From: Ectobius pallidus
Lineage: Eukaryota > Arthropoda > Insecta > Blattodea > Ectobiidae
Assembly (NCBI GenBank): GCA_964059195.1
Contig: CAXKWD010000002.1
Location: 48,944,923-49,008,922, forward strand
DNA length: 64,000 bases
Direction: 5' to 3'
Position numbers and translations under genes: made by a program. Under the pieces are notes generated by a model. It did no database searches. It had not been told where the DNA came from and saw only the letters and a program-made list of their open reading frames with translations. This document shows, in pieces, positions 9,347 to 21,215 of the stretch (positions within the stretch are counted from its first letter, which is position 1; each line of letters starts with the position of its first letter).

Positions 9347-10559
9347 GCATTTATGACCTAGAAAAACATTAAAATATGACCAGTAAAATTTAAAATATGA
9401 CTTTACCACTTTTACATTATCTATATTTTTTTAAGATTCATTACAATTCATTTGATTAAAATATAATGTTAATTATTTAAGATATCTGTAAATTCTCAAA
9501 AAGTATCAGTATAATGCAAAATTTACAAAATATGATATGAAACTTCAACATTTCTTTAATATGCACAAATATGACATAAATATGCATATCATACTAAATA
9601 TGCTAAAATAGTTGAAAATTTCCTTAATATGCAGTTATATGCACAATAATAGCCATTCCATTTTCACCAGGATGCTTGGAATCGAGTTTAAATTAGTCGG
9701 AAACCTGAAATAATCCAAAGGGGAAAAATATGACATGTCATAGAAATCTGCCCCCTACTTATGAGTTTTCTCGTCCGTTCTCTTGTACAAAAGTAGCCTA
9801 AATAAGTTTGGAAAATATAATTTTAACCCCTTATGACCATGCATCAAAGATGTAATCAGTTTCAACCTCAGGGGGTTGAAGCGAACACTTCAGTACAGTG
9901 AATGCATATTCTGGCCACTACTCATCAGGACACTAGCCAATGCAATGCATACATGGAGACAGAGAGTATCGGATCGCTCCCGCAGAGTATAGACTGTGAT
10001 GATTGAAAACATGCAGGCACGTATTTTTGGCAGGGACTATTAATATGAATATCGGCACGAAACCCATGTCATCCCTACCTCTCTTGTTAAAATGATTGCC
10101 ATTGATAGCGATAAAATTGCTGCGGTTTTCATGCCATGTGGTTTTTCTGTCATACCGTCAGTCCCCTTCCGTCTCTTTTCCGCACATCCAGCTCATAATA
10201 CTAGTCGGCTCTAGCGTTCGCCAAAAGGGCATAAACAACTTCCCAGATCTGAGAAAAAATTATTAGAAAGAAGTTCTGTTATTCGTTGGAATTAATGCAT
10301 TATTTTCTCGTTCAGCCATTATGACATTGGTATTAACCGAAAAATTTTAGAACAAGGAAATTCATGTTACACTCACATAATTTTCTCTACTCTACATTCT
10401 ATTACAGAATAAGAGGTTGAACTCCAGAGTGTGCGTATTCAATTGTCTTACCTTGTGAAAAAGCGCAAGGCGTGAGTTCGTGCGGACTTAGACTGGATAA
10501 AATTTCTTTTTGGAGAATTTGTACGAAAAACTGTTTTACCTCCTAGTACAAGCACTTTG
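9347..10559. other. AT-rich target DNA with ATATGACC motifs; rest unrecognised
   Basis: The composite hAT-like element split a region rich in AATATGACC and ATATGCA motifs. The left part (5380-5421) and right part (9347-9660) match in composition and motif, which suggests an older repeat. From 9660 to 10559 I see nothing recognisable. Confidence 0.45.
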
Positions 10560-10925
10560 TTTACAAATCCTAAACGAAATGAAATGAGGTAAACTGAAGT
10601 AACAAAAGTTATAGGCCTTATTTCAGAAACTATTGAGCTTTTCACCACGGTTTCATGAGAAAGTTTGATAAGTATGATAACTGAATTGCATTTGATTAAT
10701 TAATAACGTAATATTTTCAGAAATTAGGCCCTTAATTACTCCTGTACCGGTCAACCGATTAGATCCAAAATCAGTAGAATTCCTCCCATGGACATTATAA
10801 GTGCGTACACCAAGTTTCATGAGTATCTGATAAAGCGTATTTGAGTTATGGCGCTTACAGACAGACAGACGGACAGACTTTTCCCGTCCACCATACAATA
10901 TTAGGAAGAACCATTCTGGCGCTTA
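10560..10925 (+). repeat. Dispersed repeat R1 (copy 1)
   Basis: It shares ordered blocks with 52675-53655: TTTCAGAAACTATTGA, CGGTCAACCGATT, TCCAAAATCA, GGAC-TTATAAGTGC, GACAGAC repeats, CCCGTCCACCATACAAT and CCATTCTGGC. The ending after GACAGAC repeats resembles retroelement 3' regions. A minus-strand frame across it (starting MYGGREKS) is only the reverse of this repeat. Confidence 0.75.
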
Positions 10926-10934
10926 ATAATTAGA

Positions 10935-11240
10935 GCAGTTTCAGAGAAAATCGTGAAAATAACTTTTTTTCGTTCAAGGTGATAGTAAAAGTAGCCTAAT
11001 AGAAGAAAGCATTTGCCAATCTCTGTGTCACATCGTCATAAATTATGTAACGTAAATAGGCAATATGCAATGTTGTTATGCGATTTTTCGTTCTCGAGTT
11101 CACAGACATACAGTCATGTTTTTGAAAATTGTATTTTTGGATCCAGGGCACCTCAAAACCTGTATTAACGATGAAAACTCGAATTTGAATTTCAGAGTCT
11201 AACATAATGCTTCCCTTACTTGTAGTATATCTATATGCTA
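10935..11240 (+). repeat. Dispersed repeat R2 (copy 1)
   Basis: Shares GCCAATCTCTGTGTCACATC, CGATTTTTCGTTCTC, CACAGACATACAG and GTATTAACGAT with a second diverged copy at 11735-11960 in the same orientation. Probably an old retroelement 3' fragment. Not coding. Confidence 0.6.
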
Positions 11241-11396
11241 TAAGTAAAGTAAAAAGGAACTGAAATGGTGAGAAAAGAAAGGAGGACAATTATTTAAACA
11301 AATGCTATTTCACTTATTTTACCAAATTGAAATCATCTCAATTTATGCAGACATAGGCTATAAAATAGGCTATAACCATATGTCATATATTAGGGT

Positions 11397-11542
11397 TGTT
11401 CCTACAGTCATATCGTGTACTGTCAAGTACCACGACGCAGACGCACATTGTCAGACTCGCTGCTCGTGTTATTTTTCAGGGAACTGACAAGGTGAACATG
11501 CATTGTGGTACTTGACAGTACATGTCATTGCTGTAGGAAGAA
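11397..11542. mobile_element. Fold-back element, about 58-bp arms
   Basis: The left arm (11397-11454) and right arm (11484-11542) are imperfect inverted repeats. Their best-matched cores are GTACTGTCAAGTACCAC and GTGGTACTTGACAGTAC, with CCTACAG / CTGTAGG at the outer ends. The spacer is about 29 bp. This looks like a small palindromic MITE. No target duplication is clear. Confidence 0.75.
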
Positions 11543-11734
11543 GTCTATTATCCCTATATTCGATTGTTGTACATAGAAACAACACAAAACTGTTGTATCT
11601 CATAATAATTGAGAATCTGATTGAGGAGTTTTTAAGCAAGAAAGACCGCCTGCGCCGTTTAACTTAGTAGTAACCGTTGCTGCCTACGCACTAAGAAAAT
11701 GGTGTAAAAAATTAAACAGAATCGTTAGGGCCGT

Positions 11735-11960
11735 TTTCGAAAAAGTAGCGAAAATTAAATTTTCTTAATGTTGAGCAGGATTTAAAATGAAATTATGTCG
11801 CCAATCTTTGTGTCACATCCTCCAGAAGATATATAACCCACATATAAAATTTTGTTTTATACGATTTTTCATTCTCAAGCTAGCTGATCACAGACACACA
11901 GACTTACCTGAGGTACCTGTAGACTGGAAATTGTAACCGAAGTTAACGATATTATGATTG
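11735..11960 (+). repeat. Dispersed repeat R2 (copy 2)
   Basis: Diverged direct copy of 10935-11240, sharing GCCAATCTTTGTGTCACATC, CGATTTTTCATTCTC, CACAGACACACAGAC and AAGTTAACGAT. Confidence 0.6.
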
Positions 11961-13113
11961 GCAAATTGTAAATTACATGCTGGGATTGTAGTAAAGGGAG
12001 AGCAAAAAAGGATTATGTACAGAATAAAGCCCAAATGCTAAACGTCGCAAATACAAGAAATTGTGTACACTAACTACGTGAACGAGCTAAAACTTTTACC
12101 TAGAAATATTTTTAAGTATAAATTTTATGAAAAGTAGGTATCATCTCAAACGTAGGTCTATTTCTTTACTTCTATATCTCTAATAACGAATTGCTTTGCT
12201 TGAGGTTACGACAACTAAATGTTCAATCCCGCAATGCATGTCATAGTGAGAAACGAGAAAATCCTGATGTCTGTTATTATTAGTATCGATAAAGTCATGT
12301 GAGTATTTCAAACAAGATATTTTTTTATTAGGCTACGTTATCTAGTGACTGAATCAGCTTTAATTATTTTGAAATGTTAGTAATTTTGACTCTATAAGAT
12401 ATTGCAATGGCTGCTTTTGTGATATAAATTGGCATGTCTGGCTGCTCGTGCTGATTACTAGGTATATACGGGGGGACCGTTAATTAATAACAAAATAGGT
12501 ATTTTGTGATTATCAAAGCGTGATCGGGAATTAATGAGCTCCATGAATTCATTTTGCATCACAAAAACTTAAATGGAAATTTTCATATAAATGGGGACAA
12601 ATAAATAGTGTAGGTTCGTACTTTGAAGAGATGTCCATGACTGGATGGAACATGGAAATCACTGCTTTCCATTGTACATGAAGTCGGTCAAATGACAGCA
12701 AGTTCGATTTTATAATAGCATAAACATCTATTTAATAACATTCAGTGTGACTAATTAATTTTGTAATACATTTAGATGTGAATATACAAAACACACCATC
12801 CACTGAATATGATTGCAGTAATGTAACCTATTGTGATGTAATACACTGCACGCCGCTTATTGTGATCACTTCGGGACGCAGGTAATCTGATAATATTAAG
12901 CGATCTATAACAGTAGCCGAAGGAATTAAATGGAGGTTATTCATTCATATATAAGATAATACCCTACAAAACAGAATTAAAAATATTTTTTTCATAAAAT
13001 AATACGTAACTTGAATCATTGAACAACTCATAGGCTAATAACTTACAGTAATAGACTGCAAGCAACTATTTTTTAACCAGTAAAGTTTTTAATTGTTTTG
13101 ACTGTTTTTTGGA
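11961..13113. other. No recognised feature
   Basis: AT-rich sequence with no long open frame, TIR or tRNA-like box seen on either strand. Confidence 0.6.
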
Positions 13114-13203
13114 AGTATATCGTGGGCTTACAAGCAAAATCCACTAAGTCAACAGCATTTCCATAAGACTTAGTGGATTAAGCTTGTAAACCCACGATAT
13201 ACT
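13114..13203. mobile_element. 90-bp hairpin element
   Basis: Two 37-bp arms (13114-13150 and 13167-13203) match at 34 of 37 positions and are separated by 16 bp. The outer end reads AGTATATCGTGGG and the inner end ATCCACTAAGTC. The near-perfect palindrome suggests a tiny MITE or a recently formed inverted duplication. Transcribed, it would fold into one long hairpin. Confidence 0.9.
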
Positions 13204-15865
13204 GATCTGTGGTGAACACCGCGTAGCAAAACATCTAACGCCTTTCTGTTCAAGTCTTTTCATATTACAGTACACTATCCACCTCAGAATATTAACACTG
13301 TGATCTTCACAAATCAAATCAGCAGCTAAATTGAGGGATGAAACGTGTTTTATTGCTTAAAAGAAAAAAGTTAGAGAATGCCACCCCCTTGAACACCTCT
13401 GTACCCTATCCTATGAGCTGGGAACAGTACAATTACTTCCAAGTACAGTTGATTTAGAAACAAACCCCTTAAAAGTAGGCTAAATCTTAATACTGTACTC
13501 GGATTGGAAATAAAGCCGTAAAAAGAAAAATGAGATGACATAAACTGAATCTTTGATCACAGCATTTCTTCAGTGTATCAGTATTAATCCGTACGGGACT
13601 TCTTAAAAGTGATAACATTACCCGACTGATAACATCCACGATTACATTAAGCGGTATTCACTGTAATAGAATAGTTTTAATTAAATTTTTAGGATCTGTA
13701 AAGAATTCGCATTCCGAAATTGGACAGTGAACTAAAATACATTTTTAAAAAATGGAAACAACTCTCATATAGCTGGTAAGCGCTCTTTAATCGAGGACTT
13801 AAATTATTTTGAACATCTACCGGATTCGGTTTTAGTAGTTTATGAGAAGGGGTAGCCTTTATTTAGAACAACGTCTTATAGGCTGGATTGTAATCGCATT
13901 AAGATTAAGCTCATCGTTAGAAAATTTCACTACCAGCTGTATTGTAAAAGACGACATAATAAATTAATTATTTACCCATTAAATCTTACTATACTAAAGA
14001 CTCTTTATCCAAGAACTTCTCCTATCTCTTGCCACTCTGATGCTCTTCGACCTGTCAAACAGTGAATAGAAAGATAATTAGGTGTATTCACACTTGTCTG
14101 CTGTCCAGTACACTGTTGCCAAATACGTTCCACAGCACTTACTTTACTTAAGAAGTTGTGAATGACAGCGGCAACACTGGGGAAATCCACGCGACTACCA
14201 GAGCACCTGTTCTTTGTCGGTGTCGAAGTCGGTGCAGATTTTCGGATTAGGGAACAATGCTACTACTGTATGTTATTTTGTAGATAGACGATGGTTTGGG
14301 ACAAGGCCTTCTTAAAATCGCATCAACAGTAAAGTGTCAGCTTAAATCTAGCAAACTATTTCTATGCATTTATTTATAATGAAGCTAGTTTCGTATAATT
14401 GGACAACCTATTTTGCATCAGCGAGCAGCTAGTCCTTTGCGTCGTTTTTCCTTAAAAGCGTTATGAACACGTTCGTTTGCGGTAATGGGCCAGGTTTGCA
14501 TCTCGGCCTCTAATGCAAGCCTATATGGTGATGCGCCGCTCCGCCATATTGCCTCCAATCCATTCATTCGTTCGTTTGCTGGTGTTTTTTTTATATAAAA
14601 AAAAAGAGGAGGAAAGGCTTGATGGCTGGAATGAGCGTGTGTATGGTTCAATGTTTGTTTATTTTGAATTATTATTCTATATGCAGTATATGTTCTACGG
14701 ATACGTGCGGTGCAAATTCTGTCCCCCACCCCTACATATTCCCTCACCCTCTCTACCACCCCTTGAACAGTTCCCCAATCTACTATATGTTTACGCGTTG
14801 TCCAATACGTGAATAGTTTAAATCATAAATAATCATTGATAGTATCATCACCACTAAAACATCCTCCCCTCCCAATACCTTCAATATTTTTTCATTCCCT
14901 TCCCCTCACACACACAGGCCGACAACTGTTCTGAATCCCGTTAAAATAATTTTGAAATTTAAAAAAAATACATATGTAGGTTCGTAATTGGTATGTAATT
15001 AAATGGCGGGATAATCTCTCCAATGGTAGCTGGGTGAGCGTACGTATAATTTACTAATCACTTTCATCATCATGATCATCATCATCATCAGCTGCTGATG
15101 CTGCTGGCAATGAATTTATGCTCTGATTATGGAAGCTATTTTGCTTCAATTGACAAACCCACCGCCAGCTTTTCATATTCATGTCCCGTGCCCAACACTG
15201 AAGGCAACGCAAACAAATGAGAATCAGGAAAACCAAAGCCCAATAGATATGCTTCGCCTGTCTGCCTGTTAGATTTGATTGAAATAATTGTGTGTTATTT
15301 TCCTTAAATGTGGTTAAATTGCTGTGTCATATGTGATATGGAATTTGTATTTCACTCTGTTACACATTTTAATATGTTTCAAAATTAATTAACGTTACTA
15401 TAAAATAATTCAATTGGCAAGTTGGTAATAGGTAGCGGAGAGCTAGCTGTGTCCTGGTTTTATTAAATTAAAATTAATTGATCTGATTTAAACAGATACA
15501 GGCTTCATTGAGCACAAACATATTGAAGGAAACGGTTGCACTTTTAGTATAGAATAGAGGCTATAATGCACTAGTCTATAAAATAAAACTAATTTTAATC
15601 GCCAACGATAAAATTATACTTTTCTATTCAATCTTTTCATGTAAATTATGTATATACCTTTCGTTTTTTCATAACACGTACAGATTTTAAATTACAAATA
15701 ATACATTATCTTTATAGAAATAAATTTATATTTGAGTAAGTCGCAGGCGTTCAGGATTCCCCATGCCATGCACGATTCCATCTATTGCTTTACCCTTATA
15801 AATGTGCTATGCGGCGTCATCTGGGCTGGAACACACTACGCTGAGGTTGGGGACTGTATTATACT
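13204..15865. other. No recognised feature; pyrimidine-rich and ATC patches
   Basis: Includes a pyrimidine-rich stretch (14720-14930) and a short ATC/ATG tract (15066-15100). Open frames at 14418-14812 overlap one another on both strands without domains. Nothing supports a gene. Confidence 0.55.
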
Positions 15866-15956
15866 GTATATATATGTTATATATAATATATACTGTATTA
15901 CAAATGTGTTATATATATTATATATATACTATATATTACATATATATAATACTGCA
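15866..15956. repeat. TA-rich dinucleotide tract
   Basis: Imperfect TATA repeat interspersed with ACTGTATTACA-like units. Confidence 0.9.
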
Positions 15957-16823
15957 ACGCATACTAGGCTATAATCGATGGATATGTAAACAAAATTAAT
16001 TTTTATGAATATATATTTGAAAAATAATTCTTTTTTGTTGTTAAAGATCACTTTTTTTTTTGCATGTTTCAACCAGTAGAATATGAAAGCCTATGCTAAG
16101 TTGATGTCCGCATTTAAGCAATTATTATCAGCTAAAAGGGGGCGTGCCGATTCAGTGCAATTTAAAAATGGCCGTTTGACAATAATCACCAAACCAGAGC
16201 GGATCCACAAATCGTAACAGTTAATAGAATCAGTAAAAATTCAAAACAGGTTTCCTTCAATAACGCAGCTGTATGATTTTGGCACTTACCTGGTTTAGAA
16301 CTTCCATGCTATAATTAATTTACATAGGCCTTACGACACTTTCTAGAATACGTTAATCTGTCTTTAGGGCTCTGTACAAATAACCTACATGTATCTGAAG
16401 CAGAGGGAGTAAGAGCGAGAGAGATGAAGAGAGGAGAGGGAGATGGCGCCACCAACAATCGTCGTGTACCTCGATGTCGCCCACTTGAAACTGGTGTACA
16501 GCCATCAAAACCAAGGAGCGGTTAGCAATTGAATAGGGCGGGATCTCATAGTCGCTATCTGTATTAGTCATACGTGCTCTGAATCGCTAACAAAACCTTA
16601 GAAACAATCTCCTTCGTCCGCAATACAACGGCCAAATAAAAAGAAAGTAAAGAAAGTGGGTGATAAAAATGCTTATATGTCCTCATGAAAATTCGCACAT
16701 GCCTGATCGCCTCTTTTCTTCTGTTCCGTAAATGGTATAAGAAGTTGCAGATGGCTTAGGTAAAGGTAAAGAATTATATCGATATGAAAAGATAGAACGA
16801 ACATCATTGAACTTTATTTATGC
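15957..16823. other. No recognised feature
   Basis: AT-rich, with one GA-rich patch (16398-16447). No repeat partner found in the window. Confidence 0.6.
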
Positions 16824-17054
16824 ATTAAGAGCTGAATATGTATTTTTATTCAAGCAATCATCAAGCGAAATATTCAATGAGCTCTAAGTTCAGAATCGAT
16901 GTGGACAATTTTAGTTAAAGAGCTTGTACCCGTGAACGACAAAACAAGAGAGGAAAGTTTTACACAAAACAATGTTCTATTAGGCTTATATTTCTACTTG
17001 TATACACTATTTCTAGATGTCGAATTAATACGTCAGTAGCATTGAAAAGGTTAA
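16824..17054 (-). mobile_element. TTAA-flanked MITE, piggyBac-like (copy 2)
   Basis: TTAA bounds both ends (16824-16827 and 17051-17054). In minus orientation it begins TTAACCTTTTCAATGCTACT then GACGTAT, and ends with ATTCAGCTCTTAA. It matches the copies at 5117 and 58703 in the opposite orientation. 231 bp, no coding capacity. Confidence 0.72.
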
Positions 17055-17086
17055 GAATAGCCTATTTTTAGGGAAATTAATCTGAA

Positions 17087-17155
17087 ACCGGATTCGAACC
17101 CGTGACTTTCGGCTCTCCGTGCCGATACTCTTATGAACTGAGCTAGCCATGGTTC
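17087..17155 (-). mobile_element. tRNA-like SINE head
   Basis: The minus strand reads GGCTAGCTCAGTTCATAAG (A box), then GGCACGGAGAGCCG, then GGGTTCGAATCC (B box). The would-be acceptor strands do not pair, so this is a tRNA-derived SINE head rather than a functional tRNA. A related head lies at 55455-55515. Confidence 0.6.
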
Positions 17156-17160
17156 GATTC

Positions 17161-17490
17161 AGGCCTCGGTGGAGTAGAGGTAGCGACCCGCTTCTGGATC
17201 CGAAGATCGGGGTTCAGGCTTGGCCGAGGTCGATGGAACTTTCTGGTAAAAGTACTGTGTACGGAAACTTTCGGCAGAAAGTATAAAACGTGTGTACCGA
17301 ATTATATTTGGTACGTAGATTTATGGCCCGGCTAAGAACGCCAAGTCTAAACTAATGCCTGTGGACCAAATTATACTGTCCTTTTAAGTCCAAGTAATGA
17401 TTTAGTTTCTTCTAGCTGGTCGTCAAGGCGATGGGTTTTCCACCGACCCTCTGCCTTTTAAGGGGAAAATAAGCGCAACTAAATCAATCT
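17161..17490 (+). mobile_element. tRNA-derived SINE (CGGTGGAGTAGAGG type)
   Basis: The head CGGTGGAGTAGAGGTAGC (A-box-like) and GATCGGGGTTCAGGC (B-box-like) lead into a body with ATGGAACTTTCTGG and CTGTGTACGGAAACTTTC. The 3' part has CGATGGGTTTTCCACCGACC and CTCTGCCTTTTAAGGGG. Part of the 3' end, CTCTGCCTTTTA, recurs in reverse at 29595-29615. The SINE class is well supported; the exact limits are not. Confidence 0.6.
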
Positions 17491-18071
17491 TCTGTAATTA
17501 TATAACCACTCAGAAACCCTAAACTCCGTGCGGAGAGCGGACAGGATTCATCATTCATTCTATTAAGAAAAAAAAAACTATATAAATACTATTTACGAGA
17601 GGTAACCTGATTATGCTAAAAAAATTTGCTCTTGGTCCATGTTCATTTACACGTTAGTAGCCTATGAAATGAGAAAGCTCAGTTGCGAGGGGTAGAATTT
17701 GTCCACTTACACCAGGGGGAGAATGGTGCTTGTGAACGTTTTGGAAAATCCTGTTTTAGTGTCTTGTTGTCACATGGGGGGGAAAGGAAGAGGATATTGA
17801 AAGCGAATCACAGTTTTATAGTAGTAGGCCTACTCCTGGACAATGTCCCTCAACAATTGAACTGTCCATTCTGTTTAACCTAAATTCCATATGGGAACAT
17901 TTGCATGTGTGGACTAAAGTCGAAGTTTTGTTTGCTTCGTAAATGAGATGATGACATTTGCATCCTCATTTTTCTTGAAGCATATTTTTTAATCATTCCT
18001 TTAACCCTTTCTGCGTTCAGTATAGTGTGTTTCCCGGTAATATTTGAAATATTAGGCCTATGTCTATAAAC
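17491..18071. other. No recognised feature
   Basis: No gene, TIR or SINE box. Two exact TAGGCCTA octamers (17825, 18053) occur here. Confidence 0.6.
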
Positions 18072-18850
18072 TAGCACGTGCCCGCGGCTTCGCTTGCAAT
18101 TATTTATTCAACTGCTAGATGTTTTATGTAAATCATTTATTCAACAGGAGAACGATTAAAACACATTTATTAACACTGACATAGTTTTTACATAAATTGC
18201 ATGAATTACATAATTTTTAGGGCTGTACTGATTAATTGATTAATCGGTTCGATTAAACATTTAATCGTCGATCAATTACATTTTCCGATTAATCGGTTTA
18301 GTCGAATTCCGAAAAACTCGCTTCTCCGGCCTTGGCACAACATGTGTCATTCAGCCTATTGTGTCCAAACAATTCCCGTTATTCAGAAACCTGAAGGGTA
18401 GTTTAGTTTTGCAAGTTTTGACTGAAAAAGTAACCGGAAATGTAAGTTTTGTATATATATTTTTTCACTAGTTAACTAGTAATGGTATTCATTAATTCAG
18501 GATTTCTTCTGATTATCTGTAGTGTAGTAGTTATTAAACGTGTAAAACAATATTAAATGTACACTTTGGTTTCGTTTAAAATACCAACCTGTTTGTCGAT
18601 TAATCGATTAAAGTCAAGCGTTAACTCGATTAGAAATTTTAATCGATTTTCAGCCCTAATAATTTTATAAATATATTGTTTTACACAGTACAACGATTAA
18701 AACGAACCACAGATTCCGTGAACTTGTCAAAATCATGCATAAACAATTTTAACGATTGATAATTAAGAAGGTAAAAACACGGCTTCGATTAAGTGTAACG
18801 TTCGGGAAAATACGAGCTCATATTTCAGTTCCCTAGCCCCCCTCAAAAAA
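18072..18850 (+). mobile_element. Dispersed element (CCCGCGGCTTCGC type), split by a MITE
   Basis: It starts ACTAGCACGTGCCCGCGGC, continues TCAACTGCTAGATG and TTATTAACACTGACAT, and matches 2045-2284 in opposite orientation. A hAT-like MITE (18218-18658) interrupts it; the body resumes at 18667. The right limit is uncertain. Confidence 0.55.
18218..18658. mobile_element. 441-bp hAT-like MITE with perfect 8-bp target duplication
   Basis: Ends are TAGGGCTG and CAGCCCTA, with subterminal ATTAATCGATTAA-like repeats at both ends. The identical direct repeats ATAATTTT (18210-18217 and 18659-18666) flank it. The TAGGG-type terminus and 8-bp duplication fit hAT. No coding frame. Confidence 0.9.
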
Positions 18851-19414
18851 AGTATAGTGAGCTTTATCCAAATTATTCAATATTTTCCCATTTAGGCATG
18901 CTTTTACGATCCCTTCTGTACAACTGTGTATAAAAAATATCAGAGCTCTGCATGTCGTAATGTTATAAAGAAATGAATCAAGTAGAGAGGGTTAACAAAA
19001 TAAGCGATCAACAAATCGATGTATTACATTGCAAAATATCGATTTCAGTGATTGTCTTTTTATAGCAACCGAGCAAGGCTAGCCTACCTTCATTTAAAAT
19101 CACAACTGAATAGGTACTATACGGAAACACCAGCTCAAATATTAGATTATAGTAGTAGTTAAAAAAAACTCACAGGTGCAATTTGCCATGTTTCGAAGCT
19201 GGCATTTATTTAACCCACACTCATTCACGCACACACACATAAATAGTTCTCCTTCTTGAAATTAACTCATGGAGGGCAAAATCATTTTTCACACAGTTTT
19301 TTTTGTTTTTTTGTTTTTTGTTTTGACTAGCTTGTGCTTTGATAATTTATTTCCCTTAGCTAGCAGAACGCTTTTAGAATCAGATATAAGGGACAACTTT
19401 TCATCATTATTAGC
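18851..19414. other. No recognised feature
   Basis: AT-rich, with a short CA tract near 19232 and a T/G run near 19300. Confidence 0.6.
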
Positions 19415-19677
19415 AATTCCGGGGTGCGCGGGCAAAGAGAGTTAAGTCCACCATCCTAAAAACTGAGATATGTCCATAGAGTTATAGATAAAAATGTTCT
19501 CTACATTTGTGTTAAGTCCAGTAAGTCATATTCAAAATTTACGGTAGTTATGGATGTGTGCCTCATAGGTTTATCCATCTCTAAAGCTTAGCTGGGCTGG
19601 TGTAGTGTGTTAAGTCACTCTAATTCTCAGTAAAAAGAAAGTGGACTTAACTCTCTTTGCCCGCGCACCCCGGAATT
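19415..19677. mobile_element. 263-bp MITE with perfect 37-bp TIRs
   Basis: The arms 19415-19451 and 19641-19677 are identical over 37 bp when inverted. They start AATTCCGGGGTGCGCGGGC and continue AAAGAGAGTTAAGTCCAC. Because AATT is palindromic, it may be a 4-bp target duplication or part of the TIR. The interior has further GTTAAGTC copies. It is much more GC-rich than its surroundings, and the perfect arms suggest a recent insertion. Confidence 0.93.
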
Positions 19678-20931
19678 ATCAATTGAGCAGTTTTCCTTGC
19701 GTATATTTAAGGGGAAAATATAGTACATTGGTAATCTGTGAATCATTGTATGTTCAGGTGATAGACTGTCGTAAGTCCAGTTCTCTCAAGCATTAAAGAA
19801 CGTTTCAAAAATACTGCCATGAAAAAAAGTCTGTAAATTTTAATTAATTGAATAATTTAAACAATTTTTTCTTTAAGTGGTCAAAATGATATATAGTGAT
19901 TATGTCAAGCAATAAACTATGACACAGAAATTACACAAACAAGTGAACCAGGCTAAAGTTTAATCTGAAGATGAAGTGAAGGCCGGTATTGGTGGATGTA
20001 AGTAGCGACGTGGAAGTACATTTAAGACCATATCTGGGAGGGGGACGCAACACACGATCCTAGTGTGCAAAAATAAAACTAAATGTTCCACTCTTGTAGT
20101 TTTAGTTTCTTTATTTTCTTTTTTTTATCCATCCCCCTTTGGGTTTTTCTGTACAAGAAGCGGAAGCTGAACACCCCCTCCCTATATAAGCTGGGGACAG
20201 TAGTACCGACGTGCCTGGAATCTCTAACAACTTCCGTCTACTTCAATCTGATTGGCCCAATGAAAGTGAGTGCAAAGGAGATAACATCTAACCCCCTCCC
20301 CCACGGATGGCATTTCAAAGAAAGAAAAAAGCCTTCCGAGATCATATCAGTACAATTCGTTGTATATACGTCCTCTTAGCCGTATACACGGAATGGGCCT
20401 ATTTTGTGTATAAGCCATACACGGAACATGGCTCCAGTTTCATGCGGAGGATAATTCTGGAGACTGTATATGATGAAGATTGAAGTAGATTTCAGTCTTT
20501 CCATTTACTTTGAATGTAACAAGAACCTTTTGCTGAAGTGGTATCCACCAACCTTGGCATTCTCTTAAGAGCTTTGTCGTTGTATATTTTTCTCTGCGAA
20601 TGAACTGGCCGATGTATCGAGGACTCTGTGGAATTGGAGGGAACAAAACAAGGATGTTGTTTGATCCACGTGGTGGTATTCATTTGCTAGTCGCGCCGTT
20701 TTGGCGGGAAAGAAAACCTTGATGACATGAAAAAGATATAAAAAAAACACACACACACAGATTACTTTTACATATTTATTTTTGTTTACTGTAGACGGTG
20801 ATAGTTAACTACCGTATTTTCTTTCTACAACTACACAGTTTTCCGTAATACATTTTACATTAATGTTAAACAGCCTAATGATCTTAAAAATTTGGAGATA
20901 AAATGGAGTTACCTACATTTTGAAGAGACCG
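19678..20931. other. No recognised feature
   Basis: Contains TATATAAG (20183-20190) and CCAAT-like words, but no transcript structure behind them. A CA tract lies at 20748-20759. Confidence 0.55.
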
Positions 20932-21215
20932 CCGGCGTGGTCTTGTGGTTAGCATCGCTGACGGGTTCGATCCCCGGTACCTCGGATTTTTCTGAGGTAG
21001 GGAGGTCTGGAACGGGTTGCACTCAGCGTCGTGATTCAAATTGAGGAGCTACGGTACTTGATAGAGAAATAGCGGCTCCGGTCATCTAAATAACCATTAA
21101 CGGCCGTGGGTGTCGGCATGCTGACCGCATACCCTCAATTCTACCATCTGCCTTTGATAGATGACGCAGCGGTCGGGTGGTAGGCCTTGTCCCTTCAGGG
21201 ATGGAGTTTAGTTTA
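20932..21215 (+). mobile_element. tRNA-derived SINE family A (copy 1)
   Basis: The head GCCGGCGTGGTCTTGTGG then TTAGCATCGCTGAC (A box) and GGGTTCGATCCCCGG (B box) is typical of pol III SINEs. The body has CTGAGGTAGGGAGG, TTGCACTCAGC, GAGGAGCTAC and AGCGGCTCCGGTC. The 3' part has GACGCAGCGGTCGGGTGG and CCCTTCAGGGATGG. It lacks about 17 bp between the boxes relative to copy 2 (28960-29235). Fragments occur at 39542-39612 and 44097-44170. Confidence 0.85.

Noticed and set aside
10653..10898. 81-codon minus-strand protein starting MYGGREKS
   Set aside because: It is the reverse of dispersed repeat R1. The YGGREKS words recur only because the DNA repeat recurs at 53590-53650.
17087..17155. tRNA gene on the minus strand
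   Set aside because: A- and B-box words are good, but the acceptor strands do not pair. The related copy at 55455-55515 is degenerate, so these are SINE heads.
20183..20190. TATA box (TATATAAG) of a promoter
   Set aside because: There is no initiator at the expected distance and no coding region downstream. The word is common in AT-rich DNA.
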